64,000 nt of DNA. It comes from Nocardioides rotundus. GTDB taxonomy: Bacteria > Actinomycetota > Actinomycetes > Propionibacteriales > Nocardioidaceae. Both the position numbers and the translations under genes were made by a program. The notes beneath the pieces were generated by a model. The model saw nothing but the letters and a program-made list of their open reading frames with translations. It did no database searches and was not told the DNA's origin. The stretch covers positions 4,024,570 through 4,088,569 of the forward strand of contig NZ_CP082922.1 of NCBI RefSeq assembly GCF_019931675.1, read 5' to 3'. Each line of letters opens with the position of its first letter. Position 1 is the first letter of the stretch. This document shows positions 1-7,723 of the stretch, piece by piece.

Positions 1-239
1 CGCACGCCGTCCTCGTCGGCGACGTCGACGACGGCGAGAGCTGCCTCCCCACCCATCGACTCGATCGTGTCGACCACCTCCTGGGCTACGTCAGGGTCCC
101 GCTCTGCAACGGCGACCTTCGCGCCATGCTGAGCGAGGAGGATGGCGGTAGCACGCCCGATGCCCCGGCCTGCGCCGGTTACGAACGCCACCTTCCCGGT
201 GACGCGGCCGGCTGAAGCGTTGCTGGTTGCTGTTGTCAT
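1..239 (-). CDS. Short-chain dehydrogenase/reductase (SDR), N-terminal part only
   Basis: This is the first 79 codons of an SDR oxidoreductase; the rest runs off the left edge of the window. The ATG at 237-239 follows AGGAGT at a good distance. The N-terminus reads VAFVTGAGRGIGRAT, the TGxxxGIG Rossmann dinucleotide-binding signature, followed by a second beta strand ending in AVAERD. Its place immediately downstream of another SDR gene (294-1067), on the same strand with a 54-nt gap, makes it part of the same catabolic operon. NAD(P)-dependent alcohol or ketone oxidoreduction is the family role; the substrate is unknown. Catalytic residues lie outside the window. Confidence 0.85.
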   Translation of the reverse strand, partial: MTTATSNASAGRVTGKVAFVTGAGRGIGRATAILLAQHGAKVAVAERDPDVAQEVVDTIESMGGEAALAVVDVADEDGV

Positions 240-293
240 GGGTTCACTCCTGTCATGTTTTGATCATGTCTTGGTTCGGGTCTGTCCCGGGGG

Positions 294-1067
294 CTATGGG
301 GTTGCGCCCATTCCTCCATCGACCCGGTATTGGGCCCCGGTGAGGAAGGTGCTCTCGTCGCTGGCCAGGAACACGACCACATTGGCTACGTCGTCCGGTT
401 CGGCATACCGACCCAGCGGGATGCGGCTGGCGAAGTCCTTCTCTGCGGCGGCTGCGTTGTCCGGGCTGAAGCCCGACTCGATCTCCCGCATCATTCTGGT
501 GTTGACCGGGCAGGGGTGGACCGAGTTCACCCGGACGTCATAGGCGGCGACTTCAAGTGCCGCGGTCTTCGTCATGCCGCTCACGGCGTGTTTGCTCGTG
601 ATGTAGGGACCCAGATAGAGGGTGCCGTCGAGCCCACCGTTCGAAGACATGTTGATCACGCTGCCGCTCCGCTTCGCGGTCAGGATCGGCAGCACGTGCT
701 TGAGCCCGAGGAAAACTCCTGTGACGTTGACCGATTGGACCCTCTCGAAGTCCTCCACAGTGACCTCGACCAGCGGCTGGATCTTGCTCTCGATCCCCGC
801 ATTGTTGAAGAGCACATCAACCGTGCCGAACGCTTCTACGGTCTTGTCGACATAGTTCTTCGTCTGATCCTCCTGGGTGACGTCTGCCTCTACCGTGAGG
901 AGATCTCCCAGTCCGGCAAGCTCTGCCGCCGTCTGCTCGAGTGATTCGCGTGAAAGGTCAACGACCGTGACCTTGGCTCCCTCCTCCAAAAACCGTCGGG
1001 CCGTGGCCTTGCCGATGCCGCCGCTTCCGCCGGTGACGATGGCAACCTTGTCCTGGAGACGTCCCAT
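294..1067 (-). CDS. SDR family oxidoreductase
   Basis: A complete classical SDR of 257 residues. The glycine motif TGGSGGIG is at about residues 12-19, NNAG at about 88-91, and the catalytic Ser141/142, Tyr155 and Lys159 (YITSK) are all present. Asp37 at the end of beta strand 2 favours NAD(H) over NADP(H). I chose the ATG at 1067, not the one seven codons upstream, because GAGGAG precedes it at the usual distance. It follows the CoA-transferase B gene by 52 nt on the same strand. In this context a secondary-alcohol or hydroxyacyl dehydrogenase feeding the carboxylation module is likely. That role is inference; the SDR assignment is secure. Confidence 0.9.
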   Translation of the reverse strand: MGRLQDKVAIVTGGSGGIGKATARRFLEEGAKVTVVDLSRESLEQTAAELAGLGDLLTVEADVTQEDQTKNYVDKTVEAFGTVDVLFNNAGIESKIQPLVEVTVEDFERVQSVNVTGVFLGLKHVLPILTAKRSGSVINMSSNGGLDGTLYLGPYITSKHAVSGMTKTAALEVAAYDVRVNSVHPCPVNTRMMREIESGFSPDNAAAAEKDFASRIPLGRYAEPDDVANVVVFLASDESTFLTGAQYRVDGGMGATP

Positions 1068-1119
1068 TGTGTTCTCCTCTTGGGTCATGAGTGTCGGTTG
1101 GTGTGGCTGTGGGCCGGGT

Positions 1120-1776
1120 TCATGTGGTCGACAGGTGGGGTTGGGTCTTCTCGCGGACCTCGTCCTCGGAGACGCCGGGAGCGAGCTCGATCAGTCGCAG
1201 TCCCCCGACCTTTTCGGTCACGGCATCGGTCGGCGTGACGTCAATGACGGCCAAGTCGGTGATGATGCGCTGCACGACACGCTTGCCGGTGAACGGCAAT
1301 GAGCAGTCCTCGACGATCTTGTAGGTCCCGTCCTTGGCGACGTGCTCCATCAGCACGATCACTCGTTTGGCGCCATGGACGAGGTCCATGGCGCCACCCA
1401 TGCCTTTGACCATCTTGCCGGGGATCATCCAGTTGGCGATGTCTCCGTGTGCCGAGACCTGCATCGCGCCAAGGATTGCGGCGTCGATCTTGCGGCCGCG
1501 GATCATTCCGAAGCTGGTGGCGGAGTCGAATATCGACGCACCCTTGCGCAGTGTCACCGTCTCCTTGCCGGCGTTGATCAGATCGGGATCGACGTCCTCC
1601 TCGGCCGGGTAGGGTCCGACGCCGAGGATGCCGTTCTCGCTCTGCAGCACCAGTTCCACGTCGTCGGCGACGTAGTTGGGCACCAGGGTCGGAAGCCCGA
1701 TGCCGAGATTGACGTAGGACCCGTCGGTCAACTCCGAGGCCGCTCGAGCTGCCATCTCTTCACGTGTCCAGCTCAC
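1120..1776 (-). CDS. scoB: 3-oxoacid CoA-transferase, subunit B
   Basis: This is the beta subunit (218 residues) of a type I 3-oxoacid (succinyl-CoA:acetoacetate) CoA-transferase. The catalytic glutamate sits in SENGILG (Glu47), with the family-typical [11 protein letters not shown] before it and [15 protein letters not shown] later. The start is a GTG at 1776 that overlaps the TGA of subunit A (GTGA), so the two subunits are translationally coupled. The enzyme moves CoA from an acyl-CoA (often succinyl-CoA) to a free 3-oxoacid through a glutamyl-CoA thioester. Beside BKACE, its likely job is to reactivate the acetoacetate that BKACE releases. Confidence 0.93.
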   Translation of the reverse strand: MSWTREEMAARAASELTDGSYVNLGIGLPTLVPNYVADDVELVLQSENGILGVGPYPAEEDVDPDLINAGKETVTLRKGASIFDSATSFGMIRGRKIDAAILGAMQVSAHGDIANWMIPGKMVKGMGGAMDLVHGAKRVIVLMEHVAKDGTYKIVEDCSLPFTGKRVVQRIITDLAVIDVTPTDAVTEKVGGLRLIELAPGVSEDEVREKTQPHLSTT

Positions 1777-2540
1777 GGCCGCACCGTCCTCTTCTCGATC
1801 CGCTTGTCCTTGGCCTGCTCCGGGGTCAGCGGAACGACGCGGTGGACGAACACGCCCGGTGTGTGCACCTCGGCGGGGTCGATCTCACCGGGTTCTACAA
1901 GGTGCTCCACTTCCGCGATCGTGACCCGGCCGCACATTGCGGCGAGCGGGTTGAAGTTGCGCGCCGTCTGCCGGAAGATGAGGTTGCCGTGCCGGTCGCC
2001 CTTCCAAGCTCGCACCAGGCCGAAATCGGCGACGATGGCTTGCTCGAGCACGAACTCCTTGAGCCCATCGTCGGTCTCGAAAGTTCGGACCTCCTTCGCC
2101 GGGGAAGCCACCTCGACGCTTCCCTCGGAGTCGTACTTCCAAGGCAGCCCGCCTTCGGCAATCTGGGTACCCACACCGGTGGGGGTGAAGAATGCGGGAA
2201 TGCCCGAGCCACCGGCCCGCATTCGTTCCGCGAGTGTGCCCTGTGGAGTGAGTTCGACTTCGAGCTCTCCCTGGAGGTACTGCCGAGCGAACTCCTTGTT
2301 CTCTCCCACGTATGAGGAGACCATCCTTCGGATCCGGCGCGCGGCCAGCAGTTGGCCCAAGCCGGCGTCGTCGACGCCACAGTTGTTCGACACCGCCTCC
2401 AGGCGCTCTGCGCCCTGCTCCAACAGCGCCTCGATGAGCACTGAGGGAATGCCGCACAACCCAAACCCGCCCACCGCGATCGTCGACCCGCTCCGGACGT
2501 CGACCACAGCTTCCCTGGCTGTCGTGACCGTCTTGTCCAT
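1773..2540 (-). CDS. scoA: 3-oxoacid CoA-transferase, subunit A
   Basis: This is the alpha subunit (255 residues) of the same heteromeric CoA-transferase. It shows the [16 protein letters not shown] motif near residue 28, [12 protein letters not shown], and the [16 protein letters not shown] stretch that shapes the CoA site. The ATG at 2540 gives the family's normal N-terminus. Longer upstream readings in frame are low-complexity and lack homology features. It overlaps subunit B by 4 nt. Together the pair probably converts acetoacetate, or a related 3-oxoacid made in this operon, to its CoA ester for thiolysis. Confidence 0.93.
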   Translation of the reverse strand: MDKTVTTAREAVVDVRSGSTIAVGGFGLCGIPSVLIEALLEQGAERLEAVSNNCGVDDAGLGQLLAARRIRRMVSSYVGENKEFARQYLQGELEVELTPQGTLAERMRAGGSGIPAFFTPTGVGTQIAEGGLPWKYDSEGSVEVASPAKEVRTFETDDGLKEFVLEQAIVADFGLVRAWKGDRHGNLIFRQTARNFNPLAAMCGRVTIAEVEHLVEPGEIDPAEVHTPGVFVHRVVPLTPEQAKDKRIEKRTVRP

Positions 2541-2601
2541 TCGATCGCCTCCGTTCGCTATGTGTGGTGCTGCTCGATCGGCTCGACCGAGAGTGGACTG
2601 G

Positions 2602-3543
2602 TCAGAAGTCGACGCGATCCGCGCCCTTGAGCGCGAGCATCTCTCTAGCCTCGTCCGGCGTGGCCACCTCGTTCCCGAGGCCCTCGACGATCCCGCGGAT
2701 CTTGGCGACCTGCTGGGCGTTGGACGAGGCGAGCTCGTGGTATCCGATGTAGAGACTGTCCTCCAAGCCCACCCGGACATTCCCGCCGTTGGCCGCGCAC
2801 GTCGTCGCGAAGGGAATCTGGTGGCGTCCGGCCGCGAATACGGAGGCCACATGGTCGTCGCCGAGAAGGCGCTGCGCCGTATCCATCATGTGGGTCAGGT
2901 GCGAGGCGTGCGCGCCGATGCCGCCCTTGATGCCGAAGATCATCTGCACGAAGAACGGCGGCTTGGCCAGGCCCAGCTCAGCGAAATGAGCCAAGGTGTA
3001 AAGATGCCCGACGTCATAGCACTCGAACTCGAACCGTGTGCCGTGGGCCTCGCCGAGGTCGCGCAAGATGCGTTCGATGTCGCGGTAGGTGTTCTTGAAG
3101 ATGGTGTCGTCGCTGGCGAGCAGGAAGGGCTTCTCCCACTCGTGCTTCCACTCATCATGGTCAGAGTTCGCCATCTGCGAGAAGACGAAGTTCATGCTCC
3201 CGAGATTGAGCGAGCACAGCTCGGGCTTGGCTCGCATCGGTGCGGCCAGACGCTCCTCGAGCGTCATCTGCACACTCCCACCTGTGGTCAGGTTGATCAC
3301 GGCGTCGGTCTCGGCCCGCAGCGCGGGGAGGAACTCCATGAACACGTCCGGGTCTGGCGTCGGTTGTCCGGTCCGGGGGTCGCGGGCGTGCAGGTGCAGC
3401 ACAGATGCGCCGGCCTCGTACGCCTCCTGACCGGAGCTGATGATCTCCTCCGGAGTGATCGGAAGTGCCGGGGACATGCTCGGTGTGTGGACGGCACCCG
3501 TGACAGCGCACGTGATGATCGTCTTGCGTCGGTGGTCGGCCAT
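2602..3543 (-). CDS. Beta-keto acid cleavage enzyme (BKACE, DUF849)
   Basis: A 313-residue BKACE family protein. Members are Zn-dependent TIM-barrel enzymes that condense a beta-keto acid with acetyl-CoA and cleave it to acetoacetate plus a new acyl-CoA (known examples act on 3-keto-5-aminohexanoate and dehydrocarnitine). Visible signatures are TCAVTGAVHTP at the N-terminus, the zinc-binding VLHLHARDP (His50, His52), and the C-terminal GGNVRVGLEDSLY with its active-site Glu. It lies 61 nt upstream of subunit A of the CoA-transferase, the classic partner that recycles acetoacetate. The specific keto acid cannot be read from the sequence. It should be the product of the carboxylase encoded upstream. 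Confidence 0.92.
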   Translation of the reverse strand: MADHRRKTIITCAVTGAVHTPSMSPALPITPEEIISSGQEAYEAGASVLHLHARDPRTGQPTPDPDVFMEFLPALRAETDAVINLTTGGSVQMTLEERLAAPMRAKPELCSLNLGSMNFVFSQMANSDHDEWKHEWEKPFLLASDDTIFKNTYRDIERILRDLGEAHGTRFEFECYDVGHLYTLAHFAELGLAKPPFFVQMIFGIKGGIGAHASHLTHMMDTAQRLLGDDHVASVFAAGRHQIPFATTCAANGGNVRVGLEDSLYIGYHELASSNAQQVAKIRGIVEGLGNEVATPDEAREMLALKGADRVDF

Positions 3544-3555
3544 GACACGTCTCCT

Positions 3556-4335
3556 TCAGTCTGCCCCGGGAGTGCTACCCAGGTGGTCGCGCAGTTGCTC
3601 GTTCAGTCGCGGCGCGGTCAGATCCATCGACAACGCGGTGACGGTGACCCGGCCATCCGCGACAGCGTGCAGGTCCGTACCGGGTTTCGGCTCGCCCGGG
3701 TCGTAACGCACCTTGACCCAGTAGTAGGGAATGTTCCGCCCGTCCACGCCACCCATGGGCGTGAACGTCCCGAGCTTGCGCTGACCGAGATGGGTGACAT
3801 GGGGCCGACCGTCATCGGCAAGCTGTGCCGGGTAGTTGACGTTCACGATCTGTCCCGGCGCCCACTCCAGGTCGATGAGCTGTTTGAGCAATGGCGGACC
3901 GGCAACTTCGGAAGACGTGAAGTCGGGCTTCTGGCCCAGCACTCTCTTCTGGCTGAAGGCAACAGCGGGTACGCCGAGAATCGCGGCCTCCATGGCTGCG
4001 CCCATGGTCCCCGAGTACGTCATGTCCTCACCGAGGTTCTCGCCGTGGTTGATTCCGGAGAACACCAGGTCCGGGGGCCGATCCATCAGTTCCCAATATG
4101 CGAGGAGAACGCAGTCCGCCGGAGTGCCCGATACCGAGTACCGTCGGTCCTCGATCTGGCGAGCGCGCAATGGCTTGTCGAGTGACACCGAATGTCCGCC
4201 ACCTGAGTTCTCTTGTTGCGGGGCGACCACCCAGACGTCGTCGGTGAGCTCACGCACTTGCCGCTCCAGGAGGCCCAAGCCCTCGGCCTGGATCCCGTCA
4301 TCGTTGACCAGCAGTACGCGGGGCGCGGTCGTCAC
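3556..4335 (-). CDS. surE: SurE-family phosphatase (5'/3'-nucleotidase)
   Basis: A 259-residue SurE-fold metal-dependent phosphatase. It has the N-terminal VLLVNDDG (Asp-Asp metal ligands), an Asn/Ser site in AQENSG-like APQQENSGGGHSVS, and SGINHGENLGEDMTYSGTMGAAMEA, the family's diagnostic stretch. The start is GTG at 4335, 2 nt from the carboxyltransferase stop. SurE proteins hydrolyse nucleoside monophosphates and other small phosphomonoesters or polyphosphate. Here the gene is embedded in a catabolic operon between the carboxylase and BKACE, away from its usual housekeeping context. That suggests it acts on a phosphorylated pathway intermediate or on AMP made by the dikinase-like module (inference). 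Confidence 0.88.
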   Translation of the reverse strand: MTTAPRVLLVNDDGIQAEGLGLLERQVRELTDDVWVVAPQQENSGGGHSVSLDKPLRARQIEDRRYSVSGTPADCVLLAYWELMDRPPDLVFSGINHGENLGEDMTYSGTMGAAMEAAILGVPAVAFSQKRVLGQKPDFTSSEVAGPPLLKQLIDLEWAPGQIVNVNYPAQLADDGRPHVTHLGQRKLGTFTPMGGVDGRNIPYYWVKVRYDPGEPKPGTDLHAVADGRVTVTALSMDLTAPRLNEQLRDHLGSTPGAD

Positions 4336-4337
4336 GG

Positions 4338-5801
4338 TCAGTACCCCTTCTTGTGGAGCTCGACGCTCATCTGACCGATTGCCATCTGCAGCGAGGGCGC
4401 ATTGACGGTGTTCATCAGGTCCACGACCTGGCCCATCTCAGGCGAGCTGAGCAGCGGGAAGACTGTCTTCAGCGGCCCTGCGTCCCGCATCCGCTTGAGG
4501 TCGGTCTCGGGAACCAGCGCACGCAACAGCAATTCATCGTCGTCGTTGGTGCCGTGCCGCTTCCGAAGCTCCTCGATCGTGGGCTGCTCCGGCGGCTTGG
4601 CCGCCAGTTCCTTGGCGCGCGGCGTCGACAGGATCTTGTCCTGCACATTGGGGTCGATCGGAGCGACCATCTCGCCGTAATGCCCGGCGGCGTACCACAC
4701 GACCTCGTCGCTCACGCGTCCGTAGCGCTCGCCGGTGACCACGTTGAGCACGGCCTGGATGCCCACGATCTGGCTGAACGGCGTCGCCATCCCCGGGTAT
4801 CCGAGCTCACGCCGGACGGTCGCTGTCTCCCACAAGACCTCCTCGAGCCGATCGACCATGTCGTGCTGGGCTAGGTTCTGACGCAGCGTTCCGACCATGC
4901 CCCCGGGGATCTGGTGCTGAACGGCCAAAGCGTCGTACTCGTTGTTGAGGTGGACCGGCCACCCCATGGTGCGTCCCACCTTCTCGAAGTGTTCCGCCAC
5001 CGGATCGAGCAGTGCGGTGTCCACGCCATGGGTGTGGCCGAGCAATGACAGGTTGTGGCAGGTCATCTGGGTCGATGGCACCGCCGGACCGTTCGCGACC
5101 GGCTTGTTGCTGGTGTGCAAGACCGTGACACCGAGGTCCACCGCGTCGAGATAGGCCTTCCCGGACTGGCCCAGGATGTTGTTGGCGTGGATCTCGATCG
5201 GCTTCCCTTGAGAGACGCTGATCAACGCAGGGATCAAAGTGCTGAGGCGTTCCTTCTCCAAGACACCCGCAGTGTCGTAGACCAGGATGGAATCGATGTC
5301 CGGTGATGCGGCGAGTCGTCGTGCCTTGTCGGCGTAGTACTCGTCGGTGTGCACCGGCGACAACGTGAACATCAGGGCACCCGCGCAGGTCGATCCGAAC
5401 TCCTTGGCGATGCCCGCCAGACGCAACATCTTGTCGATGTTGAAGAGCACGTCGTAGACCCAGGTGCTGCGGATGCCATGGACGTTCAACTGTCGCATCC
5501 AGGCATCCATCAGTGCGTCTGGAGTGATTCCGAACGTGACCGAGGCATTCGAGCGCATACCTGCACGCTTGGGCGTGTTCGGCATGGCCGCCACCATGGC
5601 GTCGAGACCGGCCCAGGGGTTCTCGCGCATGGTACGAACGAGCACCTCGAAGAGCGAGGAGGCGGTGAGATCGATGGTGTCGAAGCCGGTCCGGTCGGCG
5701 ATGGGTGCGACCGGCAGGGCCATCCCCGCCGTCATCCTCATCCCCCACACGGCCTGCTGGCCGTCGCGGAATGTAGTGTCGAGAATCTGGACGTGAGTCA
5801 T
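4338..5801 (-). CDS. Biotin-dependent carboxyltransferase, pyruvate carboxylase/OadA type, atypical metal site
   Basis: A 487-residue carboxyltransferase of the pyruvate carboxylase B / oxaloacetate decarboxylase alpha type. It has an HMGL-like TIM barrel starting ILDTTFRDGQQA and a C-terminal conserved carboxylase domain (TPFSQIVGIQAVLNVVTGERY). It has no biotinyl domain of its own; that is on a separate gene. In normal family members a carbamylated Lys (IKDMAG) and a HTHD pair bind the metal. Here those positions read VYDTAG and HANN, so Lys is replaced by Tyr and the second His by Asn, while the N-terminal Asp is kept. A substrate other than pyruvate is likely. The ATG at 5801 overlaps the biotin carboxylase stop (ATGA). 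Confidence 0.85.
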   Translation of the reverse strand: MTHVQILDTTFRDGQQAVWGMRMTAGMALPVAPIADRTGFDTIDLTASSLFEVLVRTMRENPWAGLDAMVAAMPNTPKRAGMRSNASVTFGITPDALMDAWMRQLNVHGIRSTWVYDVLFNIDKMLRLAGIAKEFGSTCAGALMFTLSPVHTDEYYADKARRLAASPDIDSILVYDTAGVLEKERLSTLIPALISVSQGKPIEIHANNILGQSGKAYLDAVDLGVTVLHTSNKPVANGPAVPSTQMTCHNLSLLGHTHGVDTALLDPVAEHFEKVGRTMGWPVHLNNEYDALAVQHQIPGGMVGTLRQNLAQHDMVDRLEEVLWETATVRRELGYPGMATPFSQIVGIQAVLNVVTGERYGRVSDEVVWYAAGHYGEMVAPIDPNVQDKILSTPRAKELAAKPPEQPTIEELRKRHGTNDDDELLLRALVPETDLKRMRDAGPLKTVFPLLSSPEMGQVVDLMNTVNAPSLQMAIGQMSVELHKKGY

Positions 5802-7159
5802 GCGGTGTCCCTCCGGATCAGGCTTTCGGCGGCAGTGTCGAGCCAGCGGGTGCTGGTGGTGTTGTCGAGGAATGCGCTGTCGCGTGCCAGCTCGCACAGC
5901 AGCGGGATGTTGGTGTGGATGCCTTCGACGTGGAAGTCGTCGAGCGCTCTGCCGAGCAGGTCGATGGCGGAGGCGCGGTCGTCGGCCGTGACGATCAGCT
6001 TGGCGATCATGCTGTCGTAGTAGGGAGGGACGAACGAGCCAGCTGCCACCGCGCTGTCCAGTCGGATGCCATCGCCGCTGGGCGTGTCCCAGCGGGTGAT
6101 GCGGCCCGGTGAAGGTCGGAAGCCGTTGGCTGGATCCTCGGCGAGGATCCGGACCTCGATGCTGTGGCCTTGCTGGCTGATGCGGGACTGGTCCCAGTGG
6201 AAGTCATCGCCACTGGCGACGACCAGTTGGAGGTCGACGAGGTCGATGTCATTGACCTCTTCAGTCACTGGGTGTTCGACCTGCAGACGGGCATTGACCT
6301 CCATGAAGTAGAACTCGTCGGTGTCGGGGTCATAGAGGAACTCGACCGTCCCGGCGCCCCGATAGTCGATGGCTCGGAGCAGCGCCACGGCTGCCTCGTG
6401 GAGGCGAGCCCGGGTCGCGGCTGACAGCAACGCCGCCGGCGATTCCTCGACCATCTTCTGGTGGCGTCGTTGGATGCTGCAGTCGCGCTCGCCGAAGTGG
6501 ACAACGCGGCCGTTCCCGTCGCCGAAGACCTGCACCTCCACGTGGCGGGCCCGCTCAACAAACCGTTCCAGGTAGAGCCGGCCGTCGCCGAAGGCCTGCT
6601 CGGCCTCCCGCGATGCAGAGTCGAAGATCGCCTCAAGCTCCGCAGCGTCCTTGGCCACGTGCATGCCGCGACCCCCGCCACCCGCTGACGCCTTGGTAAT
6701 CACCGGATAGCCGATGGAGGCCGCGATCTCGATCGCTTCCGCAGTCGAGGTGACCTCCTCGCTCCCCTCTGCCATCGGCACTCCGGCGTCACGGGCTACC
6801 TCTCGGGCACCCAACTTGTCGCCGATCCGACGGATGGTCTCCCCCCTGGGGCCGACGAAGACCAGGCCTGCGTCCTCGACAGCGTCCGCGAAGTCGGCAC
6901 GCTCGGAAAGGAACCCGAAGCCCGGATGCACGGCCTGGCAACCTGATTGGATGGCGGCGTGGATGAGCAGCGGCGCATTGAGGTACGAGGCCGACGCGGG
7001 CGGGGCGCCGATGACCAAGGTCCGGTCGACTTCACCCGCCGCGAGACTGTCCCGGTCCGCCTCTGAGGCGGCCAACACGGTCTCAATGCCGCGGGCTCGA
7101 GCCGACCGGGCCACGCGGACGGCGATCTCACCTCGATTGGCGATGAGTAGTCGATCCAC
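5798..7159 (-). CDS. Biotin carboxylase subunit (AccC-like)
   Basis: A 453-residue biotin carboxylase. It begins RLLIANRGEIAVRV, has the ATP-grasp glycine loop ITKASAGGGGRGM, the biotin/bicarbonate region RDCSIQRRHQKMVEESP and the metal-binding FMEVNARLQVEHPVTE. All catalytic motifs look intact at normal length. It uses ATP and bicarbonate to carboxylate biotin on the BCCP encoded just upstream. The start is GTG at 7159, 7 nt after the BCCP stop. It overlaps the carboxyltransferase gene by 4 nt, so the three carboxylase components are one translational unit. Confidence 0.95.
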   Translation of the reverse strand: MDRLLIANRGEIAVRVARSARARGIETVLAASEADRDSLAAGEVDRTLVIGAPPASASYLNAPLLIHAAIQSGCQAVHPGFGFLSERADFADAVEDAGLVFVGPRGETIRRIGDKLGAREVARDAGVPMAEGSEEVTSTAEAIEIAASIGYPVITKASAGGGGRGMHVAKDAAELEAIFDSASREAEQAFGDGRLYLERFVERARHVEVQVFGDGNGRVVHFGERDCSIQRRHQKMVEESPAALLSAATRARLHEAAVALLRAIDYRGAGTVEFLYDPDTDEFYFMEVNARLQVEHPVTEEVNDIDLVDLQLVVASGDDFHWDQSRISQQGHSIEVRILAEDPANGFRPSPGRITRWDTPSGDGIRLDSAVAAGSFVPPYYDSMIAKLIVTADDRASAIDLLGRALDDFHVEGIHTNIPLLCELARDSAFLDNTTSTRWLDTAAESLIRRDTA

Positions 7160-7165
7160 GAGCGA

Positions 7166-7687
7166 TCACGCCGCGCCAGGATCGATGACGAACAGTGGCT
7201 GATCGTGCTCGACGAGTCCGCCGTCCTCCACCAGAATCTTGGTGACGACCCCGTCGACCCCAGCCTCAACCGCGGTGTACAGCTTCATCACCTCCAGCAG
7301 AGCCAGCTGCGAACTCGCAGTCACCTGCGTTCCGACCTCGACGTACGGGTCGGCGCCCGGCTTGGGAGCGCGGTAGAACGTGCCCAAGCTGGGGGCGCGC
7401 ACCACGACGCCGTCGCCATGGTCCTCCACGATCGGTTGACCGCCATCTGGCGTGCCGTGCGGAGCGGCCGCAGTCGGCGCAGGCGCCGATGTCGCCGACG
7501 CAGCAGTAGCCCGAGTAGCGGCCGCACTCCCGACGGAGGCTGGCGCGAGTGTGCTGGCCGGGCGGTCGAATCGGGAGGACTTGAACACGTGGAGGTGGAA
7601 GTCTCCGGAGTCGATCCGAAGCTCGTCCCACTCGGATTCATCGAAGGCGGCGAGGACCACTTGGACGTCGTCCATGGTCGGATTCAT
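7166..7687 (-). CDS. Biotin carboxyl carrier protein
   Basis: A 173-residue BCCP. A short N-terminal helical segment (about 1-45) is followed by an Ala/Pro/Thr-rich flexible linker (about 45-80) and a C-terminal biotinyl domain. The biotinylation site is Lys135 in LLEVMKLYT, preceded by the thumb-like region typical of AccB-type carriers (APSLGTFYRAPKPGADPYV). The ATG at 7685-7687 is clear. It carries carboxybiotin between the biotin carboxylase and the carboxyltransferase encoded directly downstream. Confidence 0.94.
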   Translation of the reverse strand: MNPTMDDVQVVLAAFDESEWDELRIDSGDFHLHVFKSSRFDRPASTLAPASVGSAAATRATAASATSAPAPTAAAPHGTPDGGQPIVEDHGDGVVVRAPSLGTFYRAPKPGADPYVEVGTQVTASSQLALLEVMKLYTAVEAGVDGVVTKILVEDGGLVEHDQPLFVIDPGAA

Positions 7688-7723
7688 AGAACGGGACCCT
7701 TCTGGTGATGGGAAATTGAGAGG

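Noticed and set aside
1342..4185. Very long open frame (947 codons) on the plus strand
   Set aside because: It lies antisense to four clear genes (CoA-transferase, BKACE, SurE), and its sequence is arginine/histidine-rich with no domain. It is an effect of high-GC codon bias.
4338..7687. Ordinary pyruvate carboxylase or oxaloacetate decarboxylase
   Set aside because: The domain layout fits, but the metal ligands are replaced and there are no OadB/OadG genes. The neighbours point to beta-keto acid metabolism.
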